Shown here piece by piece: positions 42,948 through 52,244 of a DNA stretch of 64,000 nt. The notes beneath the pieces are model-generated. The model did not search any database. It was not told the DNA's origin and saw only the letters and a program-made list of their open reading frames with translations. Numbering within the stretch: position 1 is the first letter of the stretch; each line of letters starts with the position of its first letter. The stretch is from Agarilytica sp045430305. GTDB lineage: Bacteria > Pseudomonadota > Gammaproteobacteria > Pseudomonadales > Cellvibrionaceae. The position numbers and the translations under genes were made by a program. The stretch spans positions 1 through 64,000 of the forward strand of contig JAILXW010000004.1 of NCBI GenBank assembly GCA_045430305.1, in the 5' to 3' direction.

Positions 42948-45521
42948 ATGAATCAATCAGTTAAAGACCTTAGCCAACACACGCCCATGATGCAGCAATA
43001 TTTGCGCATCAAATCTGAGCACCCGCACGAGTTAGTGTTTTACCGCATGGGAGATTTCTATGAGCTGTTTTTTGATGATGCAAAGAAAGCCGCGAAACTG
43101 CTAGACGTCACCCTTACTGCTCGCGGAAAATCTGGCGGCGAGCCCATACCTATGTGCGGCGTGCCCTACCACGCAGCTGAAAACTATTTGGCCAAACTGG
43201 TAAAGCAAGGCGTTTCCATTGCGATTTGTGAACAGATCGGCGACCCCGCCACCTCCAAAGGGCCTGTTGAACGCAAAGTTGTTCGTGTCGTAACACCCGG
43301 CACCGTCAGCGACGAAGCATTGCTAGAAGATACGCGTGAAAACTTGCTCGTTGCGTACTGCCGTGGAACAGACGCTTTTGGTGTCGCAAGCCTGGACATG
43401 GGCAGTGGCCGCTTCGTGGTTTTCGACGTTCAAGACGAAAGTACATTGGTTGATGAAATCGCTCGTTTGCGTCCGGCAGAACTACTCGCTCAAGACAGCA
43501 TCCCTCACCCAAATATTTTGAGCGAACGGGCTGGTTTCCGTTTGCGCCCGGAGTGGGAGTTCGATACTGAAACTGCGACAACGCTTCTAAGCAAGCAATT
43601 TGAAACCCAAGATCTCGCAGGCTTTGGCTGCGAAGGTTTAGTCGCTGTGCAAGCAGCGGGTTGTTTGTTCGCTTACGCACAAGAAACTCAACGCACGTCA
43701 CTGGGCCACATCGCCTCGCTACACCTTGAAAGCCCACACGATCGCGTAACGCTCGACGCCGCGACACGCAGAAACCTCGAGATTGATATTAACCTCGGCG
43801 GCGACGAAGAAAACACCCTGTATAGCGTGCTAAACACCTGTAACACCGCCATGGGTAGTCGCTTAATGCGTCGCTGGTTAAATCTACCTTTACGCCAGAT
43901 GGAAACACTAGAAAATCGACAACAATGTATAGAAGACTTGATTAAAGGCTATCGCTTCGAATCACTGCGCGAAGCCTTAAAACACATTGGTGATTTGGAA
44001 CGTATTCTTACCCGTGTGGCTTTACGCTCTGCCCGGCCCCGCGATTTAAGTCGTTTATGCTCTTCACTCGCGCAATACCCGGCCTTACAACAGCTTTTAA
44101 ACGAATCAAAATCCGAAGCCTTACATTCCTTAGGCGAACAAATTAACGAATTCCCTGAGTTGGTAGATTTACTCGATCGTGCAATCGTAGAAAACCCGCC
44201 CGTGGTCATTCGCGATGGTGGCGTCATTGACGAGGGCTACGATGAAGAGCTCGACGAACTGCGTGGAATTAGTCAAAACGCCGGTGAGTTCTTGGTTAAA
44301 CTCGAAACACAAGAAAAAGAGCGCACTGGGCTTTCTACCTTAAAAGTCGGTTACAACCGCGTGCATGGGTACTATATCGAAATCAGCAAAAGCCAAGCTG
44401 GCGAAGCACCTGCGGAATACATTCGTCGTCAAACGCTGAAAAACGCCGAACGCTTTATCACCCCCGAATTAAAAGTATTTGAAGACAAAGCGCTGTCAGC
44501 AAAAAGTCGTGCGCTGTCTCGCGAAAAAGCACTTTATGAAAGCTTGGTCGAAACCCTCAATGAACACTTGGGCCCATTGCAAATTGCTGCAGCTGCAGTG
44601 TCTCAATTAGATGTATTGTGTTGCCTAGCAGAACGCGCCGAACAGCTCAGTTTGGCTCGCCCTAGACTTTCTTTTGATGAGGGCATCGAAATTGAGCAAG
44701 GTCGACACATAGTGGTAGAGCAAGTGCTCGACAAACCCTTTGTTCCCAACGACGTCACCCTTGATAAAAGCCAACGTATGATTGTGATTACCGGCCCCAA
44801 TATGGGCGGTAAATCAACTTACATGCGGCAAACTGCACTGATCACGTTACTCGCACAGATCGGAAGTTTTGTGCCTGCCAATAGTTGTAAAATCGGCTTG
44901 GTCGATCGCATTTTTACCCGTATTGGCTCTTCCGATGACCTCGCCAGCGGGCGCTCTACCTTCATGGTAGAAATGACCGAAACCGCCAATATACTCAACA
45001 ATGCCACCGATAAGAGCTTGGTATTAATGGACGAAATCGGGCGCGGTACCAGCACCTACGATGGCCTTTCCCTCGCATGGGCAGCAGTAGAACACCTGGC
45101 ACAGAAACTTAAAGCATTTACATTGTTTGCCACCCATTACTTCGAGGTTACAGCCCTTGCAGAAGAGCTTGAAGGCGTAGTAAATATTCACTTAGATGCC
45201 ACAGAATACAATGACAATATCGTCTTTTTGCATAACATTCAGCGAGGTCCCGCAAGTAAAAGTTACGGCCTTCAGGTAGCCAAGTTGGCGGGTATTCCAG
45301 AAGAAGTGGTCAAACGCGCACAGCAACAGTTACTGGCGCTTGAAAATGAAGACGCGAATCCTCGTGCCGTTGCAGAGCCCGTATATCAAGCTGAGCTTTT
45401 CGCGCCATCAGAGCCAAGCCCCTTAGAAAAGGCAATGGACAAGCTAGACCCTGACGAACTCACGCCAAAACAGGCTCTGGACGCGCTTTACAATTTAAAA
45501 ACCCTAATAAAAACAACATGA
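42948..45521 (+). CDS. mutS: DNA mismatch repair protein MutS
   Basis: This 857-residue protein recognises mispaired bases and recruits MutL. The N-terminal mismatch-binding motif YRMGDFYELF (about residues 33-42) carries the Phe wedge. The ATPase Walker A GPNMGGKST is at 616-624, and DEIGRGTSTYDG forms Walker B and the signature. The start MNQSVKDLSQ is chosen by family alignment. The frame extends 39 codons upstream without support. The C-terminal dimerisation tail is present. The gene is near recA as in many gammaproteobacteria. Confidence 0.97.
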   Translation: MNQSVKDLSQHTPMMQQYLRIKSEHPHELVFYRMGDFYELFFDDAKKAAKLLDVTLTARGKSGGEPIPMCGVPYHAAENYLAKLVKQGVSIAICEQIGDPATSKGPVERKVVRVVTPGTVSDEALLEDTRENLLVAYCRGTDAFGVASLDMGSGRFVVFDVQDESTLVDEIARLRPAELLAQDSIPHPNILSERAGFRLRPEWEFDTETATTLLSKQFETQDLAGFGCEGLVAVQAAGCLFAYAQETQRTSLGHIASLHLESPHDRVTLDAATRRNLEIDINLGGDEENTLYSVLNTCNTAMGSRLMRRWLNLPLRQMETLENRQQCIEDLIKGYRFESLREALKHIGDLERILTRVALRSARPRDLSRLCSSLAQYPALQQLLNESKSEALHSLGEQINEFPELVDLLDRAIVENPPVVIRDGGVIDEGYDEELDELRGISQNAGEFLVKLETQEKERTGLSTLKVGYNRVHGYYIEISKSQAGEAPAEYIRRQTLKNAERFITPELKVFEDKALSAKSRALSREKALYESLVETLNEHLGPLQIAAAAVSQLDVLCCLAERAEQLSLARPRLSFDEGIEIEQGRHIVVEQVLDKPFVPNDVTLDKSQRMIVITGPNMGGKSTYMRQTALITLLAQIGSFVPANSCKIGLVDRIFTRIGSSDDLASGRSTFMVEMTETANILNNATDKSLVLMDEIGRGTSTYDGLSLAWAAVEHLAQKLKAFTLFATHYFEVTALAEELEGVVNIHLDATEYNDNIVFLHNIQRGPASKSYGLQVAKLAGIPEEVVKRAQQQLLALENEDANPRAVAEPVYQAELFAPSEPSPLEKAMDKLDPDELTPKQALDALYNLKTLIKTT

Positions 45522-45604
45522 TAGCCTACATTACACGCTCAACAGTTCCAGCGCCGCAACGTTCCTGCTAGAATGCGCCCTCAAATTTTGAGAGGTAAAG
45601 CGTT

Positions 45605-45928
45605 ATGACCTTCGTAGTGGGCGAAAACTGCATCAAATGTAAGCACACAGATTGCGTAGAAGTGTGCCCGGTAGATTGCTTTTATGAAGGGCCAAACTTT
45701 TTGGTCATCCACCCTGATGAGTGTATTGATTGTGCACTTTGCGAACCTGAATGTCCGGTTGACGCGATTTTCTCTGAAGACGAACTGCCCGCAGGCCAAG
45801 AGGCCTTTATAGAGCTCAATGCCGAACTCGCTGAAGTTTGGCCGAATATTACCGAGAAAAAAGATGCCCCCGCAGATGCTGAAGAGTGGGATGGCGTAGA
45901 AGATAAGCTGAAGTACCTTGAAAAATAG
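45605..45928 (+). CDS. fdxA: Ferredoxin FdxA (7Fe type)
   Basis: This 107-residue electron carrier contains one [3Fe-4S] and one [4Fe-4S] cluster. The Cys sets C-x-x-K-x-x-D-C-x-x-x-C-P (about residues 9-21) and C-x-x-C-x-x-C-x-x-x-C-P (about 40-51) match the Azotobacter FdI / Pseudomonas FdxA class, with the long acidic C-terminal extension. GAGAGGTAAAGC precedes the ATG. It is followed by a strong terminator. Neighbours mutS and rpoS are the usual ones. Confidence 0.96.
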   Translation: MTFVVGENCIKCKHTDCVEVCPVDCFYEGPNFLVIHPDECIDCALCEPECPVDAIFSEDELPAGQEAFIELNAELAEVWPNITEKKDAPADAEEWDGVEDKLKYLEK

Positions 45929-45950
45929 CTGCCCGACTTTTAATAACACA

Positions 45951-45983
45951 AAAAAACGCCGCTAATTAGCGGCGTTTTTTTTG
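45951..45983 (+). terminator. Intrinsic terminator after fdxA
   Basis: A perfect palindrome ACGCCGCTAATTAGCGGCGT is followed by eight T. It is also preceded by an A-run, so it can act for the convergent LysR gene as well. Confidence 0.92.
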
Positions 45984-46005
45984 CCACTGTCAAAGCAGAA
46001 GATAT

Positions 46006-46911
46006 CTACAAAGCGCTACACAGATTATAAATGTTCTTACGCAGCCATTGATGCGCAGGATTCCTATTCACTCGCTCATGCCAAAACTGGTTGATGTAGG
46101 TCACTTCCAAGCCACCCGGAAACTCTAAAACCTTAAAGCCTTCCTTTTCTTTTAAAGAGTTTAAAAATTTAAGCGGCATATCACCCGCATAATCTGTCCC
46201 CGAAATTATATTAGGAATCGAATGAAAATTGGGGACACGCATGACACATCGACGCACCACGTTTAAATTAAAAAGGGCTGAATCGATCGCCGTACCTTTC
46301 AATGCGCGTAAGTTAATAGATACATGCTGCAAACTTAGAAAGGCTTCTAACCCCCAAGACTCATTCAGAATATTATTATCTTCGCGCACTATCGTAACAA
46401 ACGTATCTTTGACTAAATTTTGGCAATAAAAGTCTTTATCTAAATAAGGAAGATACCCCAAAGCCAAATCGACTCGACCTTCAGCGCAATCTTTTTCCAA
46501 TGTCGTTTCATTCAAAGGAAAAACACTTAGCTCTATTAAAGGCGCATTACGCGAAATCCATTGTATCAATTTGGGAAGAATCATCTGTTCACAATAATCA
46601 CTCATTGCCAATGTAAAGCGTCGCTCGAGCGTTGAAAAATCGTGATCCTTCTCTACATATAAGGTTTCTTCAATTCTTTCAAGAATACTTTCTATCGCTG
46701 GCGCCAACTCTACAGCTCGCGAGGTAGGCACCATGCCGCCGGACGCACGTATAAATAGCTCATCATTGAATGACGTACGCATGCGGCCAAGTGCCGCACT
46801 GACAGCCGACTGGCTCATACACAATTGCTTTGCCGCCAAACTAACGTTTTTATGCTTGTATACCGTAGAAAAAATCGTCAACAAATTCAAATCGATATTA
46901 CGAAGATTCAT
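46006..46911 (-). CDS. LysR family transcriptional regulator, 301 aa
   Basis: The N-terminal winged helix-turn-helix (about residues 4-62) contains NVSLAAKQLCMSQSAVSAAL, the typical recognition helix. The remainder is a two-lobed periplasmic-binding-protein-like effector domain. The opening MNLRNIDLNLL resembles the NodD/LeuO/SyrM branch. The target and ligand are unknown. It is convergent with fdxA and no divergently transcribed target gene lies next to its start; about 460 bp of gene-free DNA follows. It sits between fdxA and rpoS, which are close neighbours in pseudomonads. Confidence 0.94.
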   Translation of the reverse strand: MNLRNIDLNLLTIFSTVYKHKNVSLAAKQLCMSQSAVSAALGRMRTSFNDELFIRASGGMVPTSRAVELAPAIESILERIEETLYVEKDHDFSTLERRFTLAMSDYCEQMILPKLIQWISRNAPLIELSVFPLNETTLEKDCAEGRVDLALGYLPYLDKDFYCQNLVKDTFVTIVREDNNILNESWGLEAFLSLQHVSINLRALKGTAIDSALFNLNVVRRCVMRVPNFHSIPNIISGTDYAGDMPLKFLNSLKEKEGFKVLEFPGGLEVTYINQFWHERVNRNPAHQWLRKNIYNLCSAL

Positions 46912-47332
46912 ATGTTTATTTTGAAAAACTCCGATTTTCAGCAGGGTGTATTTTAGGGCCTTTATTATTCCAGAACTTTTAGTTTTTACACAGCATTACT
47001 ACCGGGAAGCGATTCGTTAACCTGGCCAGACTATTATCTATTTCATCAAGACCATAGAGCCTGAGAATCAGGCGTTACAGGGCCCACAGGCTATAATGGC
47101 TCTCATGTAAGTACATATTTAACGTATTACAACACGAAACTTCTTACTTAGACTCAAGCTATCTGATATTTAAGGAATCTGTAATTACGCCTCTAGAAAC
47201 ATTAGTTATGGCGTTAATCATTATGGGTTCACGAAAAAATTTACATGTTTAGGTGTAGCAACATAAAAGTAACTGCTGCTCACCTACTGAGTCTTTGACA
47301 AAACTGCTAGTGATTTATAAGCAGCCAAAAAA
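46912..47332. other. Gene-free region between the LysR gene and rpoS
   Basis: About 420 bp with no credible open frame. It may contain the LysR promoter. In pseudomonads the regulatory RNA rsmZ lies between rpoS and fdxA; I looked for its repeated GGA hairpins and the GacA upstream box and did not find them. Confidence 0.5.
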
Positions 47333-47353
47333 AAGCCGCGCAATGCGCGGCTT
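47333..47353 (-). terminator. Intrinsic terminator of rpoS
   Basis: AAGCCGCGCA / TGCGCGGCTT stem, followed on the minus strand by a run of T, about 20 bp after the rpoS stop. Confidence 0.92.
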
Positions 47354-47374
47354 TCGTTAACTGTTTGAGCGCTT

Positions 47375-48370
47375 TTATTGCGCCCCAAACAAGGACGTTG
47401 CATCTAACCCCTGTTTTTCAAGAATGTCGCGTAAGCGACGCAATGCTTCAACTTGAATTTGGCGAACACGTTCACGAGTTAAGCCAATTTCACGACCGAC
47501 CTCTTCTAGCGTCGAGGTTTCATGACCACGTAAACCAAAACGACGGGCAACAACTTCACGTTGTTTTTCGCAAAGCTCATCTAGCCACGTATCTAAGCTC
47601 GCACTTAGATCGCTATCTTGTAGTAATTGTACCGGGTCAGACACTTGTTGATCTGGAACCGTATCTACTACAGTTTTGTCTGAAGATGGGCCAACAGCCA
47701 CATCCATTGATGTCACGCGCTCGTTCAAAGCCAACATCTTTTCTACATCTTCGACAGGTCTATCAAGCAGGTTGGCAATTTCATCAGGAGACGGTTCGTG
47801 ATCGAGTTTTTGAGAAAGCTCACGCGCTGCGCGAAGATAAACATTTAACTCTTTAACTACGTGGATTGGTAATCGAATAGTACGCGTCTGATTCATAATG
47901 GCGCGTTCGATAGTTTGACGAATCCACCAAGTGGCGTAAGTAGAAAAACGGAAACCTCGTTCCGGATCAAATTTTTCTACCGCACGAATCAGGCCTAAGT
48001 TACCTTCTTCGATCAAATCTAATAGAGCCAGACCTCGGTTAACATAACGGCGAGAGATTTTTACAACCAAACGCAAGTTGCTTTCGATCATGCGCTTACG
48101 AGAGGCTTCACACCCTTTTAGGGCTTTACGTGCAAAGTAAACTTCTTCTTCTGCACTCAGTAATGGAGAGAACCCAATCTCATTCAAATACAGCTGGGTA
48201 GCATCGAGCGTTTTATGATAAGTGTCTTCGGCTTCCTCTTCATACTTATTAGAGGCTTTTTTTGTTTCTTTTTTGGCTTTTGGTTCGTTCTTTTCTTCGA
48301 CGCTCGCCTCTGACATGGATACGATGGCGTCAACTTCTGAAGAAACTGCTTCGAGCTCTTGTACTGACAT
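47375..48370 (-). CDS. rpoS: RNA polymerase sigma factor RpoS
   Basis: This is the stationary-phase/general-stress sigma factor, 331 residues. A variable acidic/lysine-rich N-terminus of ~45 residues precedes region 1.2 (DATQLYLNEIGFSPLLSAEE), region 2 (EGNLGLIRAVEKFDPERGFRF, broken after VEK, and STYATWWIRQTIERA), region 3 and region 4 with the helix-turn-helix LEEVGREIGLTRERVRQIQ. It lies downstream of nlpD (164 bp), in which the main rpoS promoter lies in E. coli and Pseudomonas. A strong terminator follows. It probably governs entry into sessile or starvation life together with CsrA and the adhesin. Confidence 0.98.
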   Translation of the reverse strand: MSVQELEAVSSEVDAIVSMSEASVEEKNEPKAKKETKKASNKYEEEAEDTYHKTLDATQLYLNEIGFSPLLSAEEEVYFARKALKGCEASRKRMIESNLRLVVKISRRYVNRGLALLDLIEEGNLGLIRAVEKFDPERGFRFSTYATWWIRQTIERAIMNQTRTIRLPIHVVKELNVYLRAARELSQKLDHEPSPDEIANLLDRPVEDVEKMLALNERVTSMDVAVGPSSDKTVVDTVPDQQVSDPVQLLQDSDLSASLDTWLDELCEKQREVVARRFGLRGHETSTLEEVGREIGLTRERVRQIQVEALRRLRDILEKQGLDATSLFGAQ

Positions 48371-48534
48371 GACCGTGTTCCCCTTATGACCGTTAAATAA
48401 TATTTATGTGCGAAACTACGTTGATCTCGCGTTCATTATTAGTAGCTTTGGCGTTAAGCCATTTTAAACAGAGTAATAAGTGTGTCGGCGTAAACTAAAA
48501 AAGGTTGAACTATTTTAGTTCACTCGCTAACAAC

Positions 48535-49326
48535 CTAATGCTTGGGTAAAAGGCGAAGTGGGTCAACTGGTTTACCGTCGTAGCGTATTTCAAAGTGCAG
48601 TTTGACGATATCTGTTCCTGTGGAACCCATCTCAGCAATCTTTTGACCTTGCTTAACATATGAACCTTCATTCACGAATACCGAACGATTGTGGGCATAT
48701 GCACTTAGGTACTTTTCACTGTGCTTTACTATGACTAACTTGCCGTAGCCGCGCAGCCCCTCTCCGGAATACACCACTCTCCCCGAAGCAGCTGCAAGTA
48801 CAGGCTCTCCCAATTTCCCTTGTAGATCAATACCTTTATTTAAACCGGCATTTGCACGAAAGCCAGCGATTAACTTGCCTCGCGCCGGCCAGACCCACGT
48901 TAAAGGATCTTTTCCAGGAGTTGACTTTATTGCGGTTGTAGACTTTTGCGTTGCTTTTTTCGAACGAGTTTGTGGCTTACTTTGTTTTTTTGGTGAAGCT
49001 TTAACCGATTTCGTAGTTTTTACTGATGTAGATTTTGGTGCCGTAACACTTCCTGAGAGGAGAATACGCTGGCCCGGATATATGTGATACCTGCCCGAGA
49101 TACCGTTAGCGGCGGCTAGTTTCTTAAAATCGATATTGTAGCGCCACGCTATCGAATATAGCGTTTCACCCTTGGCAACAATGTGGTGCGTGAGTTTTTC
49201 TGAAGGGGGGGGCTGTTTGTCTGTTACCGCAACTTGGTGTGGATTCTGCCCACAAGCTGCGAGCAAAAACACACTGATCAATATATTTGACAGTCTTCTA
49301 GCACTTTTAATGAGTTTAACTAGCAT
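48535..49326 (-). CDS. nlpD: Murein hydrolase activator NlpD, lipoprotein
   Basis: This 263-residue outer-membrane lipoprotein has a signal sequence with lipobox LLAAC (Cys at about residue 25), a LysM domain (about 48-92, HIVAKGETLYSIAWRYN), a basic Ser/Lys/Thr linker and a LytM domain. The LytM metal ligands are degenerate (NKGIDLQG in place of H-x3-D), as in E. coli NlpD, which has no hydrolase activity but activates AmiC at the septum. It precedes rpoS in the conserved order. Confidence 0.96.
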   Translation of the reverse strand: MLVKLIKSARRLSNILISVFLLAACGQNPHQVAVTDKQPPPSEKLTHHIVAKGETLYSIAWRYNIDFKKLAAANGISGRYHIYPGQRILLSGSVTAPKSTSVKTTKSVKASPKKQSKPQTRSKKATQKSTTAIKSTPGKDPLTWVWPARGKLIAGFRANAGLNKGIDLQGKLGEPVLAAASGRVVYSGEGLRGYGKLVIVKHSEKYLSAYAHNRSVFVNEGSYVKQGQKIAEMGSTGTDIVKLHFEIRYDGKPVDPLRLLPKH

Positions 49327-49496
49327 GGCGCACCAAAGCTTTTACACGACTAGAAGGTATGAAATAGACACCTTAGAATCAAAATACACTTAACAAGTGA
49401 AACTTATTAGAAATAGATCTAAGCAAAATCGCCAGAAATCGATACTTACCCTCAAAATTCCGACTTTAGATAATGCTTTTGTTCGATTTTCATCAC

Positions 49497-50447
49497 TTAG
49501 TCTGAAGCGGGCCTTACCATTCTGGTGGCCACGAACTCAGTCAAAAGTACTAAAGCCACCCCAAAGAATGTAAAAAGTATGACATACAATAGTTGAGGGT
49601 CCAGTCCACTAGCTTCTTGGTACGACCAAGGCAATACATTAGATTGAACCAGTGGTATTTGTTCACCGTGGCGGTCGACGGTAAATTCTAGCGTCGCCTT
49701 CCAAGGCCAAGTGACATTGAGAGACCCCAACAGGAAGCCCATCAATACAGAAATCGTAGATTTAAAGAAGTTATCTAATAACCACGAGAGAAATCGCGAA
49801 AACACCATTAGCCCACATACACAGCCGAGGCCAAAGCTCCCAAGTGCCAATAGATCGAGGTTTTTAATCGCTTCCAAGAACACGCTATACAAGCCCATTA
49901 GCAGCAGCAGGAAACTGCCTGATATACCAGGCAATATCATCGCGCAGATTGCTATAAAACCGCCGCCAAAGAGCACCCACCAATCGCCTGGCAGTTGTGC
50001 CGGTTTAGCAACCGATACGCCATACACAACCAAAGCACCCAAAGCGCCCAAAGCCCACTGCTGCCATGCCCAGTGGTTTTGCTGCTTCGCCAGTAAAACC
50101 ATTGATGCCGCGATTAGCCCACTAAAAAAACCCCAAACCAATAAAGGGTAATTATCGAGGCAAAAACTGATAATTGAGGCAAACGTCTTAATACTAACAA
50201 GGATGCCGCCGAAGACAGCGATAAGAAAGCTACCGTTAATATGCTGCCAAAAAGCTGCAGGGCCCTGCTTAAACAGAATAAAAAGCGCCTCTGGGCCACA
50301 GTTTTTTAAAGAATGTAGTAGTTCGTTGTATATCCCGGTAATGAAAGCAATGGTTCCACCGGAGACTCCCGGCACCACGTCTGCAGCCCCCATAGCCAAA
50401 CCTTTTGCAACTAACATGGCGTAATCTCGAGAGGTGCGAGAACTCAT
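49497..50447 (-). CDS. DUF368 family polyprenyl-phosphate transporter
   Basis: This 316-residue inner-membrane protein has eight or more hydrophobic segments. The N-terminal signature GLAMGAADVVPGVSGGTIAFITG (about residues 15-37, here broken after VVPG) and the central LPGISGSFLLLLMG are the paired P-G-x-S-G-G/S motifs of DUF368. Members of this family (PopT) were shown to recycle undecaprenyl phosphate across the membrane for cell-wall synthesis. It sits between pcm and nlpD, 38 bp from pcm, a place not occupied by this gene in E. coli. Confidence 0.94.
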   Translation of the reverse strand: MSSRTSRDYAMLVAKGLAMGAADVVPGVSGGTIAFITGIYNELLHSLKNCGPEALFILFKQGPAAFWQHINGSFLIAVFGGILVSIKTFASIISFCLDNYPLLVWGFFSGLIAASMVLLAKQQNHWAWQQWALGALGALVVYGVSVAKPAQLPGDWWVLFGGGFIAICAMILPGISGSFLLLLMGLYSVFLEAIKNLDLLALGSFGLGCVCGLMVFSRFLSWLLDNFFKSTISVLMGFLLGSLNVTWPWKATLEFTVDRHGEQIPLVQSNVLPWSYQEASGLDPQLLYVILFTFFGVALVLLTEFVATRMVRPASD

Positions 50448-50485
50448 AGGGGCTTCCTGTTTTGGGCGTATAAAGTTGGGGGGGG

Positions 50486-51157
50486 TTAGCGTGTCACACC
50501 GGCAAGTAAGGGCACAAAACGCACAGCTTCTAGCTTGTCGGTTCGATAGTTGTCGCTATCGCCTTCACGTATGACCATGGTCAGGTATTGAGGTTCATCG
50601 CCCACCGGAATGACTAGCACACCATCGGGTGCCAGCTGGTCTAACAGGGCTTTAGGGATCGAGCGAGGCGCTGCGGCTGAGATAATACCTTCAAATTGGC
50701 CTTCTTCTGGCCAGCCCATGCCGCCATCGGCGTGCTTAAAGCGCACATTGCGATAGCCAAGCTTGCGTATTCTTTCTCGCGCTTTATCTTGCAAAGGCTT
50801 GATGCGTTCTACGCTAAGCACCTCGCCCACCAAAGGGGCAAGAATAGCGGTCTGATAACCAGAACCGGTGCCAATTTCGAGTACGCGATCGAGTTTTGCG
50901 CCAGCGCCAAGTAGAACCTCAGTCATACGGGCAACGATATAGGGTTGTGAAAGCGTCTGACTGTAGCCGATTGGCAATGCGGTATCTTCGTAGGCCCGGT
51001 GGGAAAGTGCTTCATCGAGGAATATATGGCGAGGGGTTGCAGCCATCACATCGAGCACTTCTTGATTACTGATGCCTTTTTCAACTAAGCGCTGGATCAA
51101 ACGATCACGCGTACGCTTGGAGGTCATGCCGATGCCTTCAAAAGCTAGCGGATCCAA
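50486..51157 (-). CDS. pcm: Protein-L-isoaspartate O-methyltransferase
   Basis: This enzyme repairs isoaspartyl residues in aged proteins using S-adenosylmethionine. PRHIFLDEALSHRAYEDTALPIG (about residues 42-64, broken after SHRA) and the SAM motif LEIGTGSGYQTA (about 94-105) are diagnostic. Two starts are possible: TTG at 51155-51157, with GGGGAGATAA ahead, or ATG at 51125-51127 (MTSKRTRDRL), with GAAGG ahead, which aligns with Pseudomonas Pcm. In most relatives surE precedes pcm, but here truD does. Confidence 0.96.
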   Translation of the reverse strand: MDPLAFEGIGMTSKRTRDRLIQRLVEKGISNQEVLDVMAATPRHIFLDEALSHRAYEDTALPIGYSQTLSQPYIVARMTEVLLGAGAKLDRVLEIGTGSGYQTAILAPLVGEVLSVERIKPLQDKARERIRKLGYRNVRFKHADGGMGWPEEGQFEGIISAAAPRSIPKALLDQLAPDGVLVIPVGDEPQYLTMVIREGDSDNYRTDKLEAVRFVPLLAGVTR

Positions 51158-51219
51158 TTATCTCCCCCCTTCTCTCGCCTAAATTATTATCAAATTATTG
51201 CGCCAGAAATATAGCATAT

Positions 51220-52239
51220 TCACACCCGCGCTAGGTTGTTTAATTGGGAAATTTCCCTCAGTACAGAGGTCGCGTATTGGCCTGGCGCCAGACTGAAACT
51301 TAGCTGCAAGTCTTCGCCTTCAAATTGGTGGCTCATCGACTGAGGTCTGAGCACAAACGTGCGACGCTCTTGATTGAGCCCTACATGCTCTAAAGCATCA
51401 CACCATTCTTTAAGGGGCGTTAAAACACGCGCTTCGAATTCAGCGGATGTGCCTTGAGTGGAACTGCGCCCTCGACCCCATAATGGCCCAGTTGCCGAGC
51501 CGACTTGCTCAATATCGCCTTCCAGTAGGGTATTCCAATTTCCCTCCAATACGCGTTGCGACAACACCCGGTTAAAGATGTAGGAGCGCGCTGAGGAATA
51601 GATAATACTGCGCTTTTTACTGTTTTTAATTTTGTACTTTGCGTCGACCCATTCTTGCACTTGATTTAAGTTGTTAGCGTCGCGACCAAATCGCTGCTCG
51701 CCAAAATAGTTCGGTACACCGTTTTCTTTTACTTGATTGATTCGCTCTTCTAGTGTGATTTTTTCTTCTTCATTAGAAAACACGCTGCGCAATGTAATAG
51801 AAAAGCGATTCCCCTTGTGTTCACCACGGCGAAGTTTTTTATTGTGTCTAGAGAAAGATAACACCTTAGCGTGAAGTTCAGAGCTACGAATAAACTCACT
51901 CCAATCTGGCTCATCAAGTAATTTAGGAAGATAAAGGCTAAACCACTGGGTGGTAACGGCGTGACGATCTTTCAAACCACAAAAACCAACATCTTTAACT
52001 TTTATAGAAAAATAATGCGCTAGCTTTTCTGCCACCCAATGCGTATTTTCATTCTCTTTTTCGATGTAAACAACAAGGTGTTCGCCTTCACCACTTGGTT
52101 CGAAGCCCAAATCTTCGTCCACGTTAAAATCTTCGGGAAACGTGCGAAAGCCTGCTGTGATTTCTGGTTTACCAAAAGCGTAATCGAAATTCAGGTGAGA
52201 AGAATTAAATAGTGGGGAAGTAACTATCGGCTCATTCAT
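51220..52239 (-). CDS. truD: tRNA pseudouridine(13) synthase TruD
   Basis: This 339-residue enzyme modifies U13 of tRNA-Glu. The catalytic motif GFCGLKDRHAVTTQW (about residues 82-96) contains the essential Asp, and GVPNYFGEQRFGRDANNL is the second family signature. The TRUD insertion domain is present (about 155-300). It lies 5 bp downstream of ispF, so it is part of ftsB-ispD-ispF-truD. Normally surE follows with an overlap, but here pcm follows after 62 bp. Confidence 0.97.
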   Translation of the reverse strand: MNEPIVTSPLFNSSHLNFDYAFGKPEITAGFRTFPEDFNVDEDLGFEPSGEGEHLVVYIEKENENTHWVAEKLAHYFSIKVKDVGFCGLKDRHAVTTQWFSLYLPKLLDEPDWSEFIRSSELHAKVLSFSRHNKKLRRGEHKGNRFSITLRSVFSNEEEKITLEERINQVKENGVPNYFGEQRFGRDANNLNQVQEWVDAKYKIKNSKKRSIIYSSARSYIFNRVLSQRVLEGNWNTLLEGDIEQVGSATGPLWGRGRSSTQGTSAEFEARVLTPLKEWCDALEHVGLNQERRTFVLRPQSMSHQFEGEDLQLSFSLAPGQYATSVLREISQLNNLARV

Positions 52240-52244
52240 TGTAT

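Noticed and set aside
43306..43767. 153-codon minus-strand frame inside mutS
   Set aside because: It is a shadow frame of mutS without any family resemblance.
47365..47856. 163-codon plus-strand frame opposite rpoS
   Set aside because: It lies fully antisense to a certain gene and begins in its terminator region; no family resemblance.
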